Assembly (NCBI GenBank): GCA_003344405.1 | Contig: NOWV01000244.1 | Coordinates: 1 to 64,000, forward strand | DNA length: 64,000 nucleotides | Source of the DNA: Trichoplax sp. H2 | Taxonomy: Eukaryota > Placozoa > Uniplacotomia > Trichoplacea | Direction: 5' to 3' | Part shown: positions 10,890 to 23,582 of the stretch, piece by piece | How positions within the stretch are numbered: the stretch's first letter is position 1 | Layout of the letters: each line of letters opens with the position of its first letter | Translations under genes and position numbers: made by a program | The notes under the pieces: model-generated | The model's database searches: none | Told to the model about the DNA's origin: nothing | What the model saw: only the letters and a program-made list of their open reading frames with translations

Positions 10890-13800
10890 ATGTCAACGAC
10901 GACCACAACGTCCATTCAGGTGGTCGACGGCAATCTCTTGGATATCGAGCAATTTCGATCTCGTTATTTACATCAATGCCAGCCTGTTATCATTCAAAAT
11001 CATGTCACCTCTTGGCCAGCTTACAATGCATGGGATTTCCAGTCTTTAAAGTCAAGAGTCGGTGATAACATGGTACACATTCGAAGAAATACTGATCAAC
11101 AAGACTACAAGGTAGTGTTCGGTAGACAGGTTGCAAAGCCAATCCAGTAGCATGCAAACACCTCTTCAGTGCAAGCAATTAGTTATACGTTGTACCATAG
11201 TCTACTAAATTACAGGTGCATCGAGTAGTCCATGATTGTATATATTGCAAGAAACACTGATCAGCAAGACTACAAGGCAGTGTACAGTAGACGGGCTGCA
11301 AAGCCAATCTAGTAGCATGCAAACATCTCTTCACTGCAATAATTAGTTATAGATATAACGTTGTAGCTTGGACTACTAAATTACGAGTGCATCGAGTAAT
11401 TTATGGTTGTACATATTGCAAGAAACACTATTCAACACGACTGCAAGGTAGTGTACAGTAAACGGACTGCAAAGCCAATCCAGTAGCATGGACTAATAAA
11501 TTACAGGTGTATCGAACAGTCTATGCTTGTACATATTGCAAGAAACACCAATCAACAAGAGTACAAAGTAGTGTACAGTAGACGGGCTGCAAGGCCAATC
11601 CAGTAGCATGCAAACGTCTTTTCAGTGCAATAATTAGTTACAGATATAACGTTGTAGCATGGACTACTAAATTACAGGTGCATCGAGTAGTCTATGGTTG
11701 TATGTATTGCAAGAAACACCAATCAACAAAACTACAAAATAGTGTACAGCAGACGGGCTGTAAAGCCAATCCAGTAGCATAAAAACACGTCTTCAGTTCA
11801 ATAATTAGATATAAAGAAACACTGATCAGCAAAACTCTAAGGTAGAATGTAGTAAACCGGCTGGAAAGACAATTATTATTATGTTGTACACATTCGAAGA
11901 AACACCGATTAGCAAGACTACATAGTAGTGTACAATAGTCTGGCTACATAGCGCATCACTTCAATAACAAGACGATATCCTTGTTCAGCAGTTGTATGTC
12001 TGTCGTGTATTGACATTGTGCTTATATAAAATATTAGCCTAGACCACAATAACATCCAAAGATATAGTCCAAATATAGATTGGGATAACGTAGGACCAAT
12101 ATTTCTCCGTCTGCAATCTGATCCCCTTCAAACCGATATCGTTCGAGTGCTGCACAACTGTATTTCATTCTTCTTTTGCTTATGGCGGGCAGTCAAGCTA
12201 AGAGAGACAAATATTGATTAGTAGTGTATGCTGATTGCAATTCTAATCATAGTCATGTAATCGTCATACTTTTGCTAGTAGTACAGGACCGCATTATACG
12301 CCAGGACTTGCAGTTACAGCAGCATACTTGGTCCCAGTCAAATTGCGACCATTCGAATGTATGGTAGTACAGTATAATCGAGTGCAAGATGGCTTGCATG
12401 GGCATAACAGTACTTTCATCTCTCATTGTGGGCAATCTAGCCATTTTATGATAATGTCGAGTAATACTCATCAGTGATGAGTGATCACCAATCTGATGAC
12501 TGCAAGCGATGCCAGCAGTAAATAATGATATACTGTCGGTTTGAAATTTTAAAATACATTGCGTAATAGCCGCCTAATTCATCTATTTGGATACTACAGG
12601 TCGGTAAAAGCTATAATATCGAACAAACTACCTTAGCAACCTACTTGAACAATGTTGAGATGCAATCACCCAAGGCGAAAGGTTCTTATTTAGCCGTTCA
12701 AAATATCAAGCAAACTTTTCCTCAGTTAGAGGTGAGATAGATCTGCTGTAGAATGACGGTACTTCCTTTCATATTGTCTACTTGACGCTTGAATAGCCTG
12801 TATTGATTTTGATGAAACTACTATATCTACACGTGATGTTAATCTTTGAATCAATCAATGACCTGCAAATAAATGTGCTAGTCTTGCTCTATATCATGCA
12901 TCTATACAGTAAAACGTTTGTTGAATACAATTTCTGTAATTAGGATACGGCATCAGCCAATCCTATTCATAAACTAATCATCTTTCAGCTTTTACTGAAT
13001 GAGAACCATGCAACTTTCTTTTGCAGGATGATGTTATTATTCCTAAATACGTTGGCAAAATGCACGGTGGGCCTTTTATGTGGATTGCTTATCAAGGCCA
13101 CTATGGTAAGTACAGTACAGTGGTATAGAAATGTAATGTCAAATGATGTCGTAATACTCATACGATCGTGATTGTCTTATGCTATATATTAATCCACTAG
13201 TTAACATAACAATTTTTAGCGATGTTATCAATATAAATGAATGTGTCGTCGTATCGGCAAAAGTAGTTGGAACCTATACAAACAACCATACCTTATACTA
13301 TATTTTAAGATATATTTTTTACACTGCAGCATGCTAACATGCGTAAACTTATTGATTTAACGACGTCGATTCGTCATATGCAATGGAGTCGAAATAGCTT
13401 CCATTGTTATGTGTAGCATCAAGGTTAGGTCAATCTTGTATCGTAGTTATACATCCATTGAAAATAATATGTTCATGGAGCGTTATAAAGTTAACATTTA
13501 ATCTCTAGCAGCCAAAGCCTATAGTTAAACCGCAGTAACTCATAACTTTGTTTAAAATGGTAGTCGCTCAAGAATACACATTATACGTATTCCTAAATTT
13601 TAGAAATCTGATCCGTACTTTGATTGTCATAGAGTTTTGCCATTTAGATCCTGATGACAATTTCCTTGCTATGATCAGAGGACGTAAACGTGTTCGACTA
13701 TACGGCTGTCAGACCCAGCCTTTGTATCCTAATCCACTTGGATCCAAAGGACGTACTATACAGTCACAAGTAGATTGCGATAACCCTGACTATCAAAAAT

Positions 13801-14626
13801 TTCCCCTGTTCCACAACTCACAGTGTCAAGAATATGTTTTGGAATCTGGTGAAATGTATGCTTACTAAATTATGATGATTGCGAATATGAGTAATTCTTA
13901 CTGCCTCAGTAATAAATTCTATAACGCAATTGCCTTGCAAACGTTCATTTCATTACATTATTACTGTGCTAAATGTTTAACCATTTCTTTTATATTCGCC
14001 ATTACATATGGTATTAGGCTTTTTATACCTGCATTTTGCTGGCATCAAGTGACCTCATTGGATACTTCCATCTCTATTAACATGTTCTTTGGAGATCATG
14101 GGGATTGCAATTATTTATCAAAGATTATGGTAATAAGTACAATTCTTTACGAGGATGATTCTGTAGATTCTGCTATAGCTTGCTACGTTACTCGACGCCC
14201 ACATCCATCACTCAAATTAGCCAAACAGTATATAGTTATGTACATAGCCTTGACACCAGCAATACTTTTGTTCCTCATGAATTAAATATTAATTCATTAT
14301 AGAAAGAACCATACTGGGACGCATTTTCATACTGGTTTTTAAATATTATTGAACAAAATCGACCTTTAGAATCATTCCGCCGTATATTAGCAAACCTACC
14401 GCAATCGATTGACAATTTTTTCCTAAAGCAGTATCATGAAATAAACATTACTTCGGAAATACGTGAAAAATTAATCCGACTGGTCCTTGATTACTGTCAA
14501 TTAAAAGAACTTCCACAGGCGGAGGAGTATGACTTCACCTGTTGCATATTAAACGATTGCTTAATTGTATGCCAAAACTTCGCAGCCTTTGTACATAATA
14601 CTGCTCCTGTTCTTTTTTTTGTTTAG
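10890..14626 (+). CDS. HIF1AN: FIH-like JmjC Fe(II)/2-oxoglutarate hydroxylase
   Basis: Cupin-8/JmjC dioxygenase most like factor inhibiting HIF, which hydroxylates asparagine in HIF-alpha and ankyrin repeats. Exons: 10890-11111, 12600-12731, 13027-13105, 13648-13855, 14018-14129, 14303-14626. They join in frame to 358 aa (human FIH 349). The iron triad is H143-Y-D145 and H223; the 80-residue spacing equals that of H199 and H279 in human FIH. K158 sits where FIH K214 binds 2-oxoglutarate (pattern HYDxxxNFxxxIxGxKR). The block QSQVDCDNPDYQKFPLF matches the FIH QSQVDFDNPDY segment. The start ATG at 10890 was chosen because residues just upstream are not conserved; an in-frame ATG at 10806 exists. 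The N terminus is about 55 residues shorter than human FIH. A related JmjC enzyme is the alternative; substrate is not shown by the sequence. Confidence 0.82.
11083..11925 (+). repeat. Tandem repeat derived from the end of FIH-like exon 1
   Basis: The last ~29 bases of exon 1 and its splice donor (GATCAACAAGACTACAAG then GTAGTG) begin a unit that continues through a stretch with GCAAAGCCAATCCAGTAGCA, GTGCATCGAGTAG and ATATTGCAAGAAACAC. About six degenerate copies follow, with the ACTACAAG anchor near 11276, 11447, 11567, 11737, 11840 and 11922. Some copies keep the GT of the donor and others have lost it. The last copy also keeps TACACATTCGAAGAAACA from further inside the exon. Confidence 0.85.
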
Positions 14627-14795
14627 GAGAAATGGTAAACATCCACCGGCATTAAAAATTAGAGGTTTACTATGGAGAAAGTAAAATTTTAGCCTGGTAC
14701 AATTGTAAATTGTCGTATTTCGGAAATTATAGTACGTATATCAAAGATAGACGTGCTTATAGCGAAGACTTACAAGAAACGTGGTTTCTGACTTC

Positions 14796-15162
14796 AAAAA
14801 TGTGCATTTTTTAATTGTAGCTCTAGTCAGAGAGTAGAAGCTGTTGTATTAATCTCAAATGTAATATTAAGATACAACGATAATATCAAATTTTTATTAT
14901 TAATTGGAATACTTTAAATAAATCAGTAAGTACGAACATCAATGCATGTATAGTGGCTAATCATACATCACAAAAATGTGTGTTTTTAATTTATTATTGC
15001 TATAGTCAGAAAGCAGTTAAAAGCTCTTGTATGAACCATACAGTAAATATGATACAAAGATACTACGATTATATCAATTTTTATTATACTGTAATTCAGG
15101 ATAATTGAAATAAATAAATCGGTAATTAATAAAATCAAATCCAGGTATAGTAGTTAATCATA
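14796..15162. repeat. Diverged ~176 bp tandem duplication
   Basis: The copy starting AAAAATGTGC at 14796 is followed by another at 14972. Shared landmarks in order are TAGTCAGA, AGAAGCT/AAAGCTCTTGTAT, GATACAA, TATATCAA(A)TTTTTATTAT, AAATAAATC and TAGT(G/A)GCTAATCATA. Divergence is substantial, so the event is old. Confidence 0.75.
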
Positions 15163-15342
15163 TACGATCTTCCTATTTTGCAAGATATTATTAGTATACG
15201 CAGTAATAAGGTATGATACGATTTCAATCGACGAGCATCACAGTAAATGATATGCATTATTACTTTAATTTGTGTTCGTTTATAAAGTATAAAGATGTGA
15301 TACTTATTTGCTCACAGTAAATAAATACTCGTATATATAATG

Positions 15343-15640
15343 TTATATCGTGCTTATGCTACTCTCTCGCTAATATTTGATCCATGAAAGATAAACGTGC
15401 ACTCTTGCACATCATCAGTCTACAAGCAAAACGAAAATAATTGGCAGTCTTTCATTTTTTAATAATTGATTTTGTTCGATTATACGACTGTATATACAGT
15501 AAATGTTTATATGTATCGTATAAGATGATACACTTGTTACAGCATGAACACTTATACCGTGCTTGTGCTATTCTCTCGCTAATGTTTGATTTCATGAAGA
15601 TGATTTACATACAGTCTTTCCATTTTATGCAGCCCTGTTC
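15343..15640. repeat. Diverged ~209 bp tandem duplication
   Basis: TTATATCGTGCTTATGCTAC with CTCTCGCTAATATTTGAT at 15343 recurs as TTATACCGTGCTTGTGCTAT with CTCTCGCTAATGTTTGAT at 15552. Both copies continue to a CAGTCTTTC(C)ATTTT segment. Confidence 0.7.
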
Positions 15641-16377
15641 AAATAACATTTCTTGATTGCAAATGTCATATGATACATATCGTAGACCGTTTCAATCATG
15701 AACTCCTGTAAGAACTCAGTAGAAAATAATTTTATCGTATTATACGAGTAACTTCTGGATTGGTACCTACGATAAACTACAGCTGCAATTTGATCTGCAA
15801 ATGGATTGGATAGTTATACAGTACTTATAGAAGTAAAACAATCTATAGTCAAAAGCAAGTGAAGTGCAACAGGCACAAATCGACCTCAGTGGTAATGATT
15901 TATTATTAAAAATAGACATCGATTTGTTTTCAAAAGAGAAAATGTCATTAGTACTTATAATCGTATGCAATAATTGTAATCTACTCGGTTATTTATACAG
16001 AACAGTTTCATCAAATAAAGCAAAATTTATCATCGAGTCAATTTGGGCTAACAGTTTTGTAAATATTAAAGAAACTGTCAAATGCCATTTCCAGTTAAGC
16101 AATGATTTACATATAACCTTACTGCACTTTCAAAATATTGATTTAATGCCAAATATTTTCAAATATTGTATTAACATAAAACGATACGAATATATGGAAG
16201 AATGTAGTACTTTATAGAGCGTTTTATTAAGAATTCTGCATTTTTGTAAATATTACATGTATCAATCAATATTTAGGACTGCATTGATTTTTGAACTGTT
16301 ATAATGTATTTCTGTAATGATAAATGTAAACTATTTATCTGCAATAAATCCAGTGAAATTAAATTTAGGCGTATCGA

Positions 16378-18938
16378 TCAGATCGCGTTATTGTCAGTTG
16401 TTGAGTCTCCGGTATCCAGTTCCGTTATTAATGGCAATTTTCCGTCAGATGCACCAGGCATAATGATGCTATTTTCTGTATTATTGTCTTGCTCCTCCCT
16501 AAATTTAATGACAGTTTCCTTGGCTTCGATCAAATTACAGTTCTCTCCATTTTGTATAATACAAATCGAATCTTGTAATATATCATTGCAAGACTCCTCA
16601 GCTTCCGATTCACTATCGCTTTGCAATTTTCGCTTTTTGGACTCTCTACCTTTGTCTTCCAAGCTATCAGATTCATCTTCATCGTCTTCTGTCGTGGATG
16701 AATCGGTGTCCGAGCTATCCGATGTACTAGAGTCATTGTCTGAGCTGTCAAAATTCACTAATTTGGGAGTCTTTGAATCCGTATTTTCTCTACAAACACC
16801 ATCATCCTTTGATGTATCATCGTCTGAACTATCGCTTGATTCCGAAGTGCTCTCTGTGCTATCACTTGCTTCTTCATCTTCTAGAAGTGTAAAAATTAGG
16901 TACTAGTAAGATATTCAGGTCTACAATACGATACCAAAGTCGAAATGCATCGTATATTTTGCAGTAATTAACAATGCCAGATCCAAACCTGAACTTTGAT
17001 CGGCGTTTTTCTTGTCTAAAAAATCACATAATGCATTATGCAGGACCACAACCAGAGTAGGAAATTCAACGATAGTTTTTCCAATTAAATTATCTCGTAA
17101 ACTTTTATCTTTGTCTAATATAAAATAGCTGCAATCATTGCAAATGGTGTTATACGAGTATGTTACTGTCTCAGATACAGAGACGGAGATTGCTTTATCA
17201 ATGGAAAGAATTCTACTACATGATCGGTAGAGTAATAAAATGTCCATACCTTGATACATGTGTTTCCTTACAATCATTCTTTAATAAAACGTAAATATCT
17301 TGGTGGCTGACTTTACAGTAGCGTTTGAGTCTTTAAACATCAAAGGCACAATTTGCAAAATAAATAGAAGCAAAAGAGGTGCAAACAATAAATTATTTAA
17401 TACACCTATTGATTGCAATACCTGTGTAAAAGCATGGGATCTCCTTCCGAGGGATGAATGAACCTATTCAATAAGGATGACACCAGAAGGGTATCCTTAA
17501 CCCTAAAAAATGCAAGAGACGTAAGTATATTTTTAGTTGCAAAGAGTGTTCAGATTACTTCATGACTTAAAACACTGTCATTCACTGTGAGGCTTACCTA
17601 TCATCGACAAAATCTACTTGCTCTTGTGGAAAGATCCATTTTATACGCCAAAGAATGCATTTATCCCTATAAAGAATAGCAGACATATTGCTTTAATGGT
17701 AAGTTCGCTCTATCTATGTAATGTAGTCAACGTACTATTTGCAGTTATATTATCTATACTTTGCAAAAGTAAATATATTTGGGTAGTGCTACCTAATGTG
17801 CCAATATGTTGTATTTTCCGATCGCTTCGTAAATTTTTCCGGCATAATCTTTACATTTATACCTAAATTGCGTGATTCATTCCTAAAGATATTAAGCTGC
17901 ATCCAAGACAATCAAATTAGCTAGGGAATACGATGCAATTTTGTACAATTACAAGTAGCACATTTTATGTATGCGAGACAGCAGTAATACGTTACGGAGA
18001 TTGTAATTGCTTAGGTCGTAAGCGATTTTTATTAGCGACAGTGATTCAATATCCTAATACTTTCATCCTATTTCTAGCAATGTATGTAATGAACATACAC
18101 GTAATTTATACGACCACAGGAGTAATAGAATATTAACTAAACATTTAAACAACCTCCTCCTAGGTAAAAATACCAACTCATATAGGATGCATTAGCATAT
18201 CTAATTTAAATTGAATTTTACTATTGTTAAAATCAATAAAATAGTCTACTGTAATTGATAATTGTTCATACCATCTTGCGTCTACTTCTTTTGGGGCCTT
18301 GAATAATTGAATCTCTTTTGCTGTTATCTGCTACTCTAGCAACGTCTTCCAGAAAATGATAATCTTTATAAAAACAAAACAGCGCTTTCAGAATCGCTAC
18401 TGATATAATAATTTACAGACCTTACAAATGGCACATCGGCAGGCAACAAGTACTTATTAAAATTGTACAGTACAAGTATCATATAATATAATCTAATGCC
18501 ATGGTATTAATCGCAAAACATCAAGATGTAGTAGTTACCGTTCAATAAATGTCGATCCGCAAATTCACCTAGAGGTACGTAAGCCACTCTATTTCGTTGT
18601 CCGCTGCAGGAATGATTAGTCTTGTGCTGTTTAACGCAGCTTACACTAATAAAAGTGCAAGAAATGGTGCTGTTATTAAACTGAAACACATACTAATTTC
18701 TCATCGAAGAGGTCATATACAATACCTAGTACTTCAATTTTAGACAGGACTTACCAGCAAGATTTTCTTAAGCATGATGGGCATGTATATTTCGCTTCGT
18801 TCTTCTTGCAGGTGGAGCACTGATTTCTAAAAATATAAATAAGATTTATTTAGGTAACCCTGCAACTTACATTTCTTGTTCTTCACGTATTCTCATATTA
18901 TTAACAGAATATATATTTTGGTACTTTATTCTGTCCAT
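16378..18938 (-). CDS. ZNHIT6: ZNHIT6 (BCD1), box C/D snoRNP assembly factor
   Basis: Nuclear zf-HIT protein needed to build box C/D snoRNPs. Exons found: 18938-18871, 18826-18755, 18645-18539, 18363-18272, 17862-17793, 17666-17598, 17502-17422, 17278-16989, 16880-16378. The N-terminal HIT zinc finger reads CSTCKKNEAKYTCPSC, then a Cys-rich stretch and CVKQHKTNHSC. The BCD1-typical YHFLEDVARVAD, KIMPEKFTKRSENTT, CILWRIKWIFPQEQVDFV and IVEFPTLVVVL follow. Phases agree except that one small exon (length 3n+1) between 18272 and 17862 remains unfound. Two features differ from the human protein: an insert around the segment before KDKSLRDNL, and a C-terminal tail of about 165 residues rich in Ser, Asp and Glu. 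The human protein has its acidic stretch at the N terminus instead. Convergent with the FIH-like gene. Confidence 0.9.
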
Positions 18939-21890
18939 CTTAAAATAAGTAAGAGTTAATTTAAAGATTAATTTAACACATAAGCTCTACTTTAAATCAA
19001 TCTTAGCCTCCATGCAAACCAATCCATTTCTTCTGCTAATGAATACCCTAAGTAAGCTATCATCTAATCATTTTGTTGACTATATCTATATACTAGCTGT
19101 AACAGAATTTTGGCCTATAAGTACTATCGTACGCATATTGTGACACTGATGATTGATTGTTTCATCAGCGCAATGGCAAACGACTAATAAATTTATTTTT
19201 CACTTTCATTGAATTTTCAACTATTGCAGTATTAGAGGATTTCAATCAGCTAATAGATGAATTTGGCAATTTCTTCCAGTGAATTAATATCATCCATCTT
19301 CATCCATTTTGGGGTGGACGTCACTACTAACGAATAGATACTAGTACTCTTTCATACATATTGCAGTAGCGAGAACCTGTTTCGTGTTAAACAATCATAC
19401 GAGTACAAGACGTACTGTAGAGTATTAATCATCAATCTTTCGATCGTCATTATTGAATGGATTAATATCATCAACTAACAAGTACACTTTGCAAAAGTAT
19501 TCCAGTACAGTAGCATCTATTCAGGCATCATTGCTACGGTGAGTTATCGCTTGGCGCTAAGACCATCGTACAATATGCATTATCGATTTTTTGATCATCA
19601 ATACCAACAAGGACTGCATTAAAGCACTACCATACCAACCATAACAACTCAACTAAAATACAGTAGCTCAATATCTTGAATAATTTCGTATGCAAATTGC
19701 AAAGAATTCACAATATACATTCATGCATGGTAGTGAAGTCTTGCTCCATATTTCAGTCAAGGTACAACAACACACGTTGGCAAATTTTCCATCATCATTA
19801 CAGTAAAGCAAGGAACCAAAACTTAACTACCTTATAAAATTGGACTAATATCGTAATGTACAAATCTGCAATTTGCAAAGAAATGATATCCAAAACGATT
19901 GACCAACCTGAAGAGTTTACCTTCAAGTACAGTCATCCATTTCACTACAAGTATCAATCATACGGTAGTAATATAATTCTTAGTCTCTATTCTACAGTGT
20001 ATATCCACTCTACAGTATAATTATATCAGTTAAAGCTCGTTCCATCCATTTCGATTTACCTCAGGTCAGTTTGGCTGAGCAACTTTGCAATTGCACCATT
20101 CGATTTATTCATATCAGCAGTCTCCATGGTGAATTCTTCTTATTAAGCGTAAGCATGGAAATTGGAGATGCTGCCCAACAGTCACTTGCCAATTTCCTGG
20201 TCTTAGTATCGGCAATGCTAAGTTAAAGCTGGATTGCAATTATCCGTTGGAGAACTCCAAGTAAAGAAGCTAAATAAGACAGCGATCATTGATTTCCTCC
20301 AGCTGCAGCCATTCTGCAGAGATCCGAGGTAAGATTGAGATGTTGATCAATTTATTATAGTATAGGACAGCCAGTTTTTACAGGTACAGACTGGGTGTAA
20401 ACGAATGGTTTGCGATAGTATACTCTCTTTTAACTGCGCTAAGCCGAACACGTGGATTGTATAGTTTAGACTATACACTGTATAAAACAAGAGATTTCAG
20501 TATAGGGAATATACTACCTGCTGCTAGGCGAATTATCGACAGTAATGTCTGTCTGTAATTGAAAAAAAGCCAATGTCGGTACGCCCGTATGTCCGTACAT
20601 CTAGATGTCTTTAGTGCCTTAGCAAAGGGCTTCGTCCTCGAGCTCATCGCAGAATAAGCTAGAAGCATAGTCTCGCTCCAGTTATCTGAGAGTTAGAACC
20701 ATTTGTACGCTATGATTCTAACATGGACAAGCTACTGATTTTATAGTTTAGTGCACAGAGCTATAGAGAAAAGAAATACTTGCTCAAATACCCAGGAATC
20801 GAATATAATTTAGCTCGCAAACGTCGTTGCAACTATAGTATCAAACAATTATAAAATTATACGACTAGGTCAGCCAAGCTATGGTAAAAGTCCATTTTGT
20901 TCGTATTATAAATACCAGTTAGAATATCACAAATTTAACTAGATAATTTGCGGTTGCCCACAATATTAAAAGGAATATAGCTTTCTACTGTATGCAGCAA
21001 AGCAACATTGCATAATGACTATCCGAGTATATACGCATACTCTCTCGTGTACTTGTAACTTAGCTTAAAAGAAAAGAAAGGAGCAGTGTCCTTAAAAACT
21101 TGATGATAGAATAATTCATCAACTAGTACTAGTACTAGTACTAGTACATTCAAGATACTGATCTACCTCGATAGCAGATTGGTAACATCGGCTAACCTGA
21201 TAAACTACGAGTATTATAGTTTTAGTACAAAAAGGCTCTATGACAGAGCTATAAAATACAGAATAGAGAGAGAAAAATTCCTAAATTATGCCCTATGGTT
21301 GAGCATAATTAATTTACAACGCAAATATCAGTACAATTAATCACCAAGGGGCTCTTAAGAAGTCCCTGAATCAGCCAAGCCGAAAGTCTATTTTGAATGT
21401 ATTTATTAAAACGATTCATCGCCAGCTATAATACCATGCATTTGTACAGATAATTTACGGTGGGTTGCAATGCTAAAACAATTAAACCTTTCTACTACAG
21501 GTAGTAATGGTGATACTGAGTCATGTTTACCACTAGATTAAATTACATCATTCCAGACACGGATAAGATATAGAATAGGTAAAAGACAGTTTTAACATTG
21601 CTACATGAAATTTATGGAGATGAATCATAAAGTTAATGATATAAAATTGGTCGACTTTTATCAATTTACATATGGAGGGCTTATGAAATGAATCAAACAA
21701 GAAAATGATAATTGGTAATAAAACATCCACTCCAAACATAAGGTTAAACATTTCCTGCATTAGCAAATTTGTACAGAAAAGTAATGCCAGACAATATCTA
21801 CTGTACGTAGTATTTATACACCATGTCGTTTGAGATGGGCAATCTTAGTATGTAGAGAACTAGAACAGAATCATGGAAATAGTTGCAGTC
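18939..21890. other. Intergenic, 2.95 kb
   Basis: Contains the ZNHIT6 promoter side and the RPB6 3' side. No coding exon was recognised. There are simple-sequence stretches rich in ATCATC and a CTAGTA microsatellite at about 21122-21147. A weak diverged duplication pairs about 20860-21000 (TCAGCCAAGC, GATAATTTGCGGTTGCC, TTTCTACT) with about 21370-21500. Confidence 0.5.
21122..21147. repeat. (CTAGTA)n microsatellite
   Basis: Four to five copies of the hexamer CTAGTA run in series. Every copy is nearly its own reverse complement (ACTAGT, AGTACT), matching the palindromic taste of other repeats in the window. Confidence 0.9.
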
Positions 21891-23582
21891 TCATTTTTCT
21901 GAAACAATCAATTCATTGCAACTCCAGTCTTCATAGCTCCCATCCGGTAAGAAACGACGTACAATCATTGGGATTTTATTAGCTCTATTGATGAAAATTT
22001 TAAATATGGGAAGAGTTAAATGAAAACTCTAACAAGACAATCTGAATAAGCTGGATAGTGAAATTGCTTCCTATAGATACTCACTTTAACTCTTTTAATG
22101 CAATTTGTAACGGATCTGTTTCCCCTTCTAATTCAACCATAACAGGAGCGTTCATACTATAATGAATTGATATCATAACAAGTCCGTAAACATTTTACGA
22201 GAGGACTATCGTCAATTTCAAAAGTCATTTTCAATTAAATCAACCTGATTTGTAGAGCTCTCGTTCCCAAGATTCTTGCTCTTTCATATTTCGTCATGTA
22301 AGGTTGTGTTGTCCTTTTACTTGGATCCTGCCGTTGATCTATTTCCAGTATAAGTAATAGAAATCAAGCTTTGCTATCTTGCATACCTTGATACATTTGT
22401 TTAAATCATGAATTATCAACGCTAACCTCTATTGACTAAGTAAAAAGTATTTGATCGCCATGGCGTACAAATACTATTTAACATACTTAAAGTATGCAAC
22501 TCTATGATTTTTTACGATGGGCTAATCATAACAAGCTAAGTTTCCAGGATATAGTTTCATATTCGATTCGATATTCGTATATTATGATGAATTTATTTAA
22601 CTATCATCAACACTACTCTATCGATTGAATGGAAAGTACTTGATCTATATAGCATATTTATGGTGTCAACTATTGCATGCTTAAAAGTATTTAACTGCAT
22701 GATTATTTATGATTTGCTAATCGTGATAAACAGAAGTTCTAGAATACATCATTAATATTTCATTCATACACACTATGATGAAATCATTTAAACTATCATC
22801 AACACTATATTCCTACATATCATAATGCACGAATTTAATCTATCATTAGCGTTATCCTCTAATTAAATAAATAAAGTACTTGATCGATCTTGCGTATAAC
22901 TACCACTTGCCTCCCTAAGCTGGCAACTGCGAAGAGTATTTGTGACGCATTACTCGTAAAGTACTTATGTGCTGTATTTCCACTACGAACTTAAACGATT
23001 ATCATCATCATGGTATCGATTAAATATCCAAAGCAATAATCCTTAGTTCAGACGTATTATGATGATATACCGTAGACTAAATTCAATATCGATTATGAGA
23101 GTTATGTAAGGAAAATTAGATTAAAACAGTAACCCAGTTTAACTTGCTATGCAAAACAGAACAAGCTTTGCCAATCTCTCATCTTGTCATATCTAACCTG
23201 CTTGGGCAGCCTGCACGGCCGCAAATTCATCACCATCTAAAGCATTTTGCTATAAGATAAAAGATAAATGATGGCATCATTCCATTCGGTTCAAACTAGT
23301 ACCTCAAGGTGATAACATAATCACATAACAGGGATATAAAAAGATTTGAAAGATGATTTTATCAATCATGATCAAACCATCCATGGATTTCGATTGTAAG
23401 ACACTTACATCTTGATAATTATCGATAGGTTCTTCATCAAGATCATCAACATCGTCATCAAATCTACAAAAGGCAGATACTATTAGTTCTACCGTCCAAT
23501 ATATCCATCAAAGCTCAATTCTACTACAAAATCAATTCATTCTATCGCCAATTTACCCGTCGTAATCGCCATCATCCGCCAT
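21891..23582 (-). CDS. POLR2F: RNA polymerase subunit RPB6 / RPABC2
   Basis: Small subunit shared by nuclear RNA polymerases I, II and III that helps hold the clamp and assembly core. Exons: 23582-23557, 23463-23409, 23249-23198, 22338-22245, 22156-22085, 21984-21891. They join in frame to 130 aa (human 127). An acidic N terminus ([20 protein letters not shown]) is followed by the conserved RPB6 core [20 protein letters not shown], then [15 protein letters not shown] and a C-terminal [17 protein letters not shown]. The reading is unambiguous over the conserved region. It is divergent from the DUF4062-NACHT gene, 817 bp apart. Confidence 0.97.

Larger units (their letters stand above)
14627..16377. 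other. Intergenic, with two tandem duplications
   Basis: This gap lies between the convergent FIH-like gene and ZNHIT6 stop codons. It is AT-rich with no recognised exon and holds two tandem duplications, listed separately. A 117-codon open frame at 15864-16217 has no splice context or recognisable domain and was not accepted. Confidence 0.6.

Noticed and set aside
15864-16217. 117-codon plus-strand frame downstream of the FIH-like gene
   Set aside because: AT-rich composition, no domain, no splice context, and it lies between two convergent genes.
16304-16906. 200-codon plus-strand Ser/Leu-rich frame
   Set aside because: It is the antisense shadow of the acidic Ser/Asp/Glu-rich last exon of ZNHIT6.
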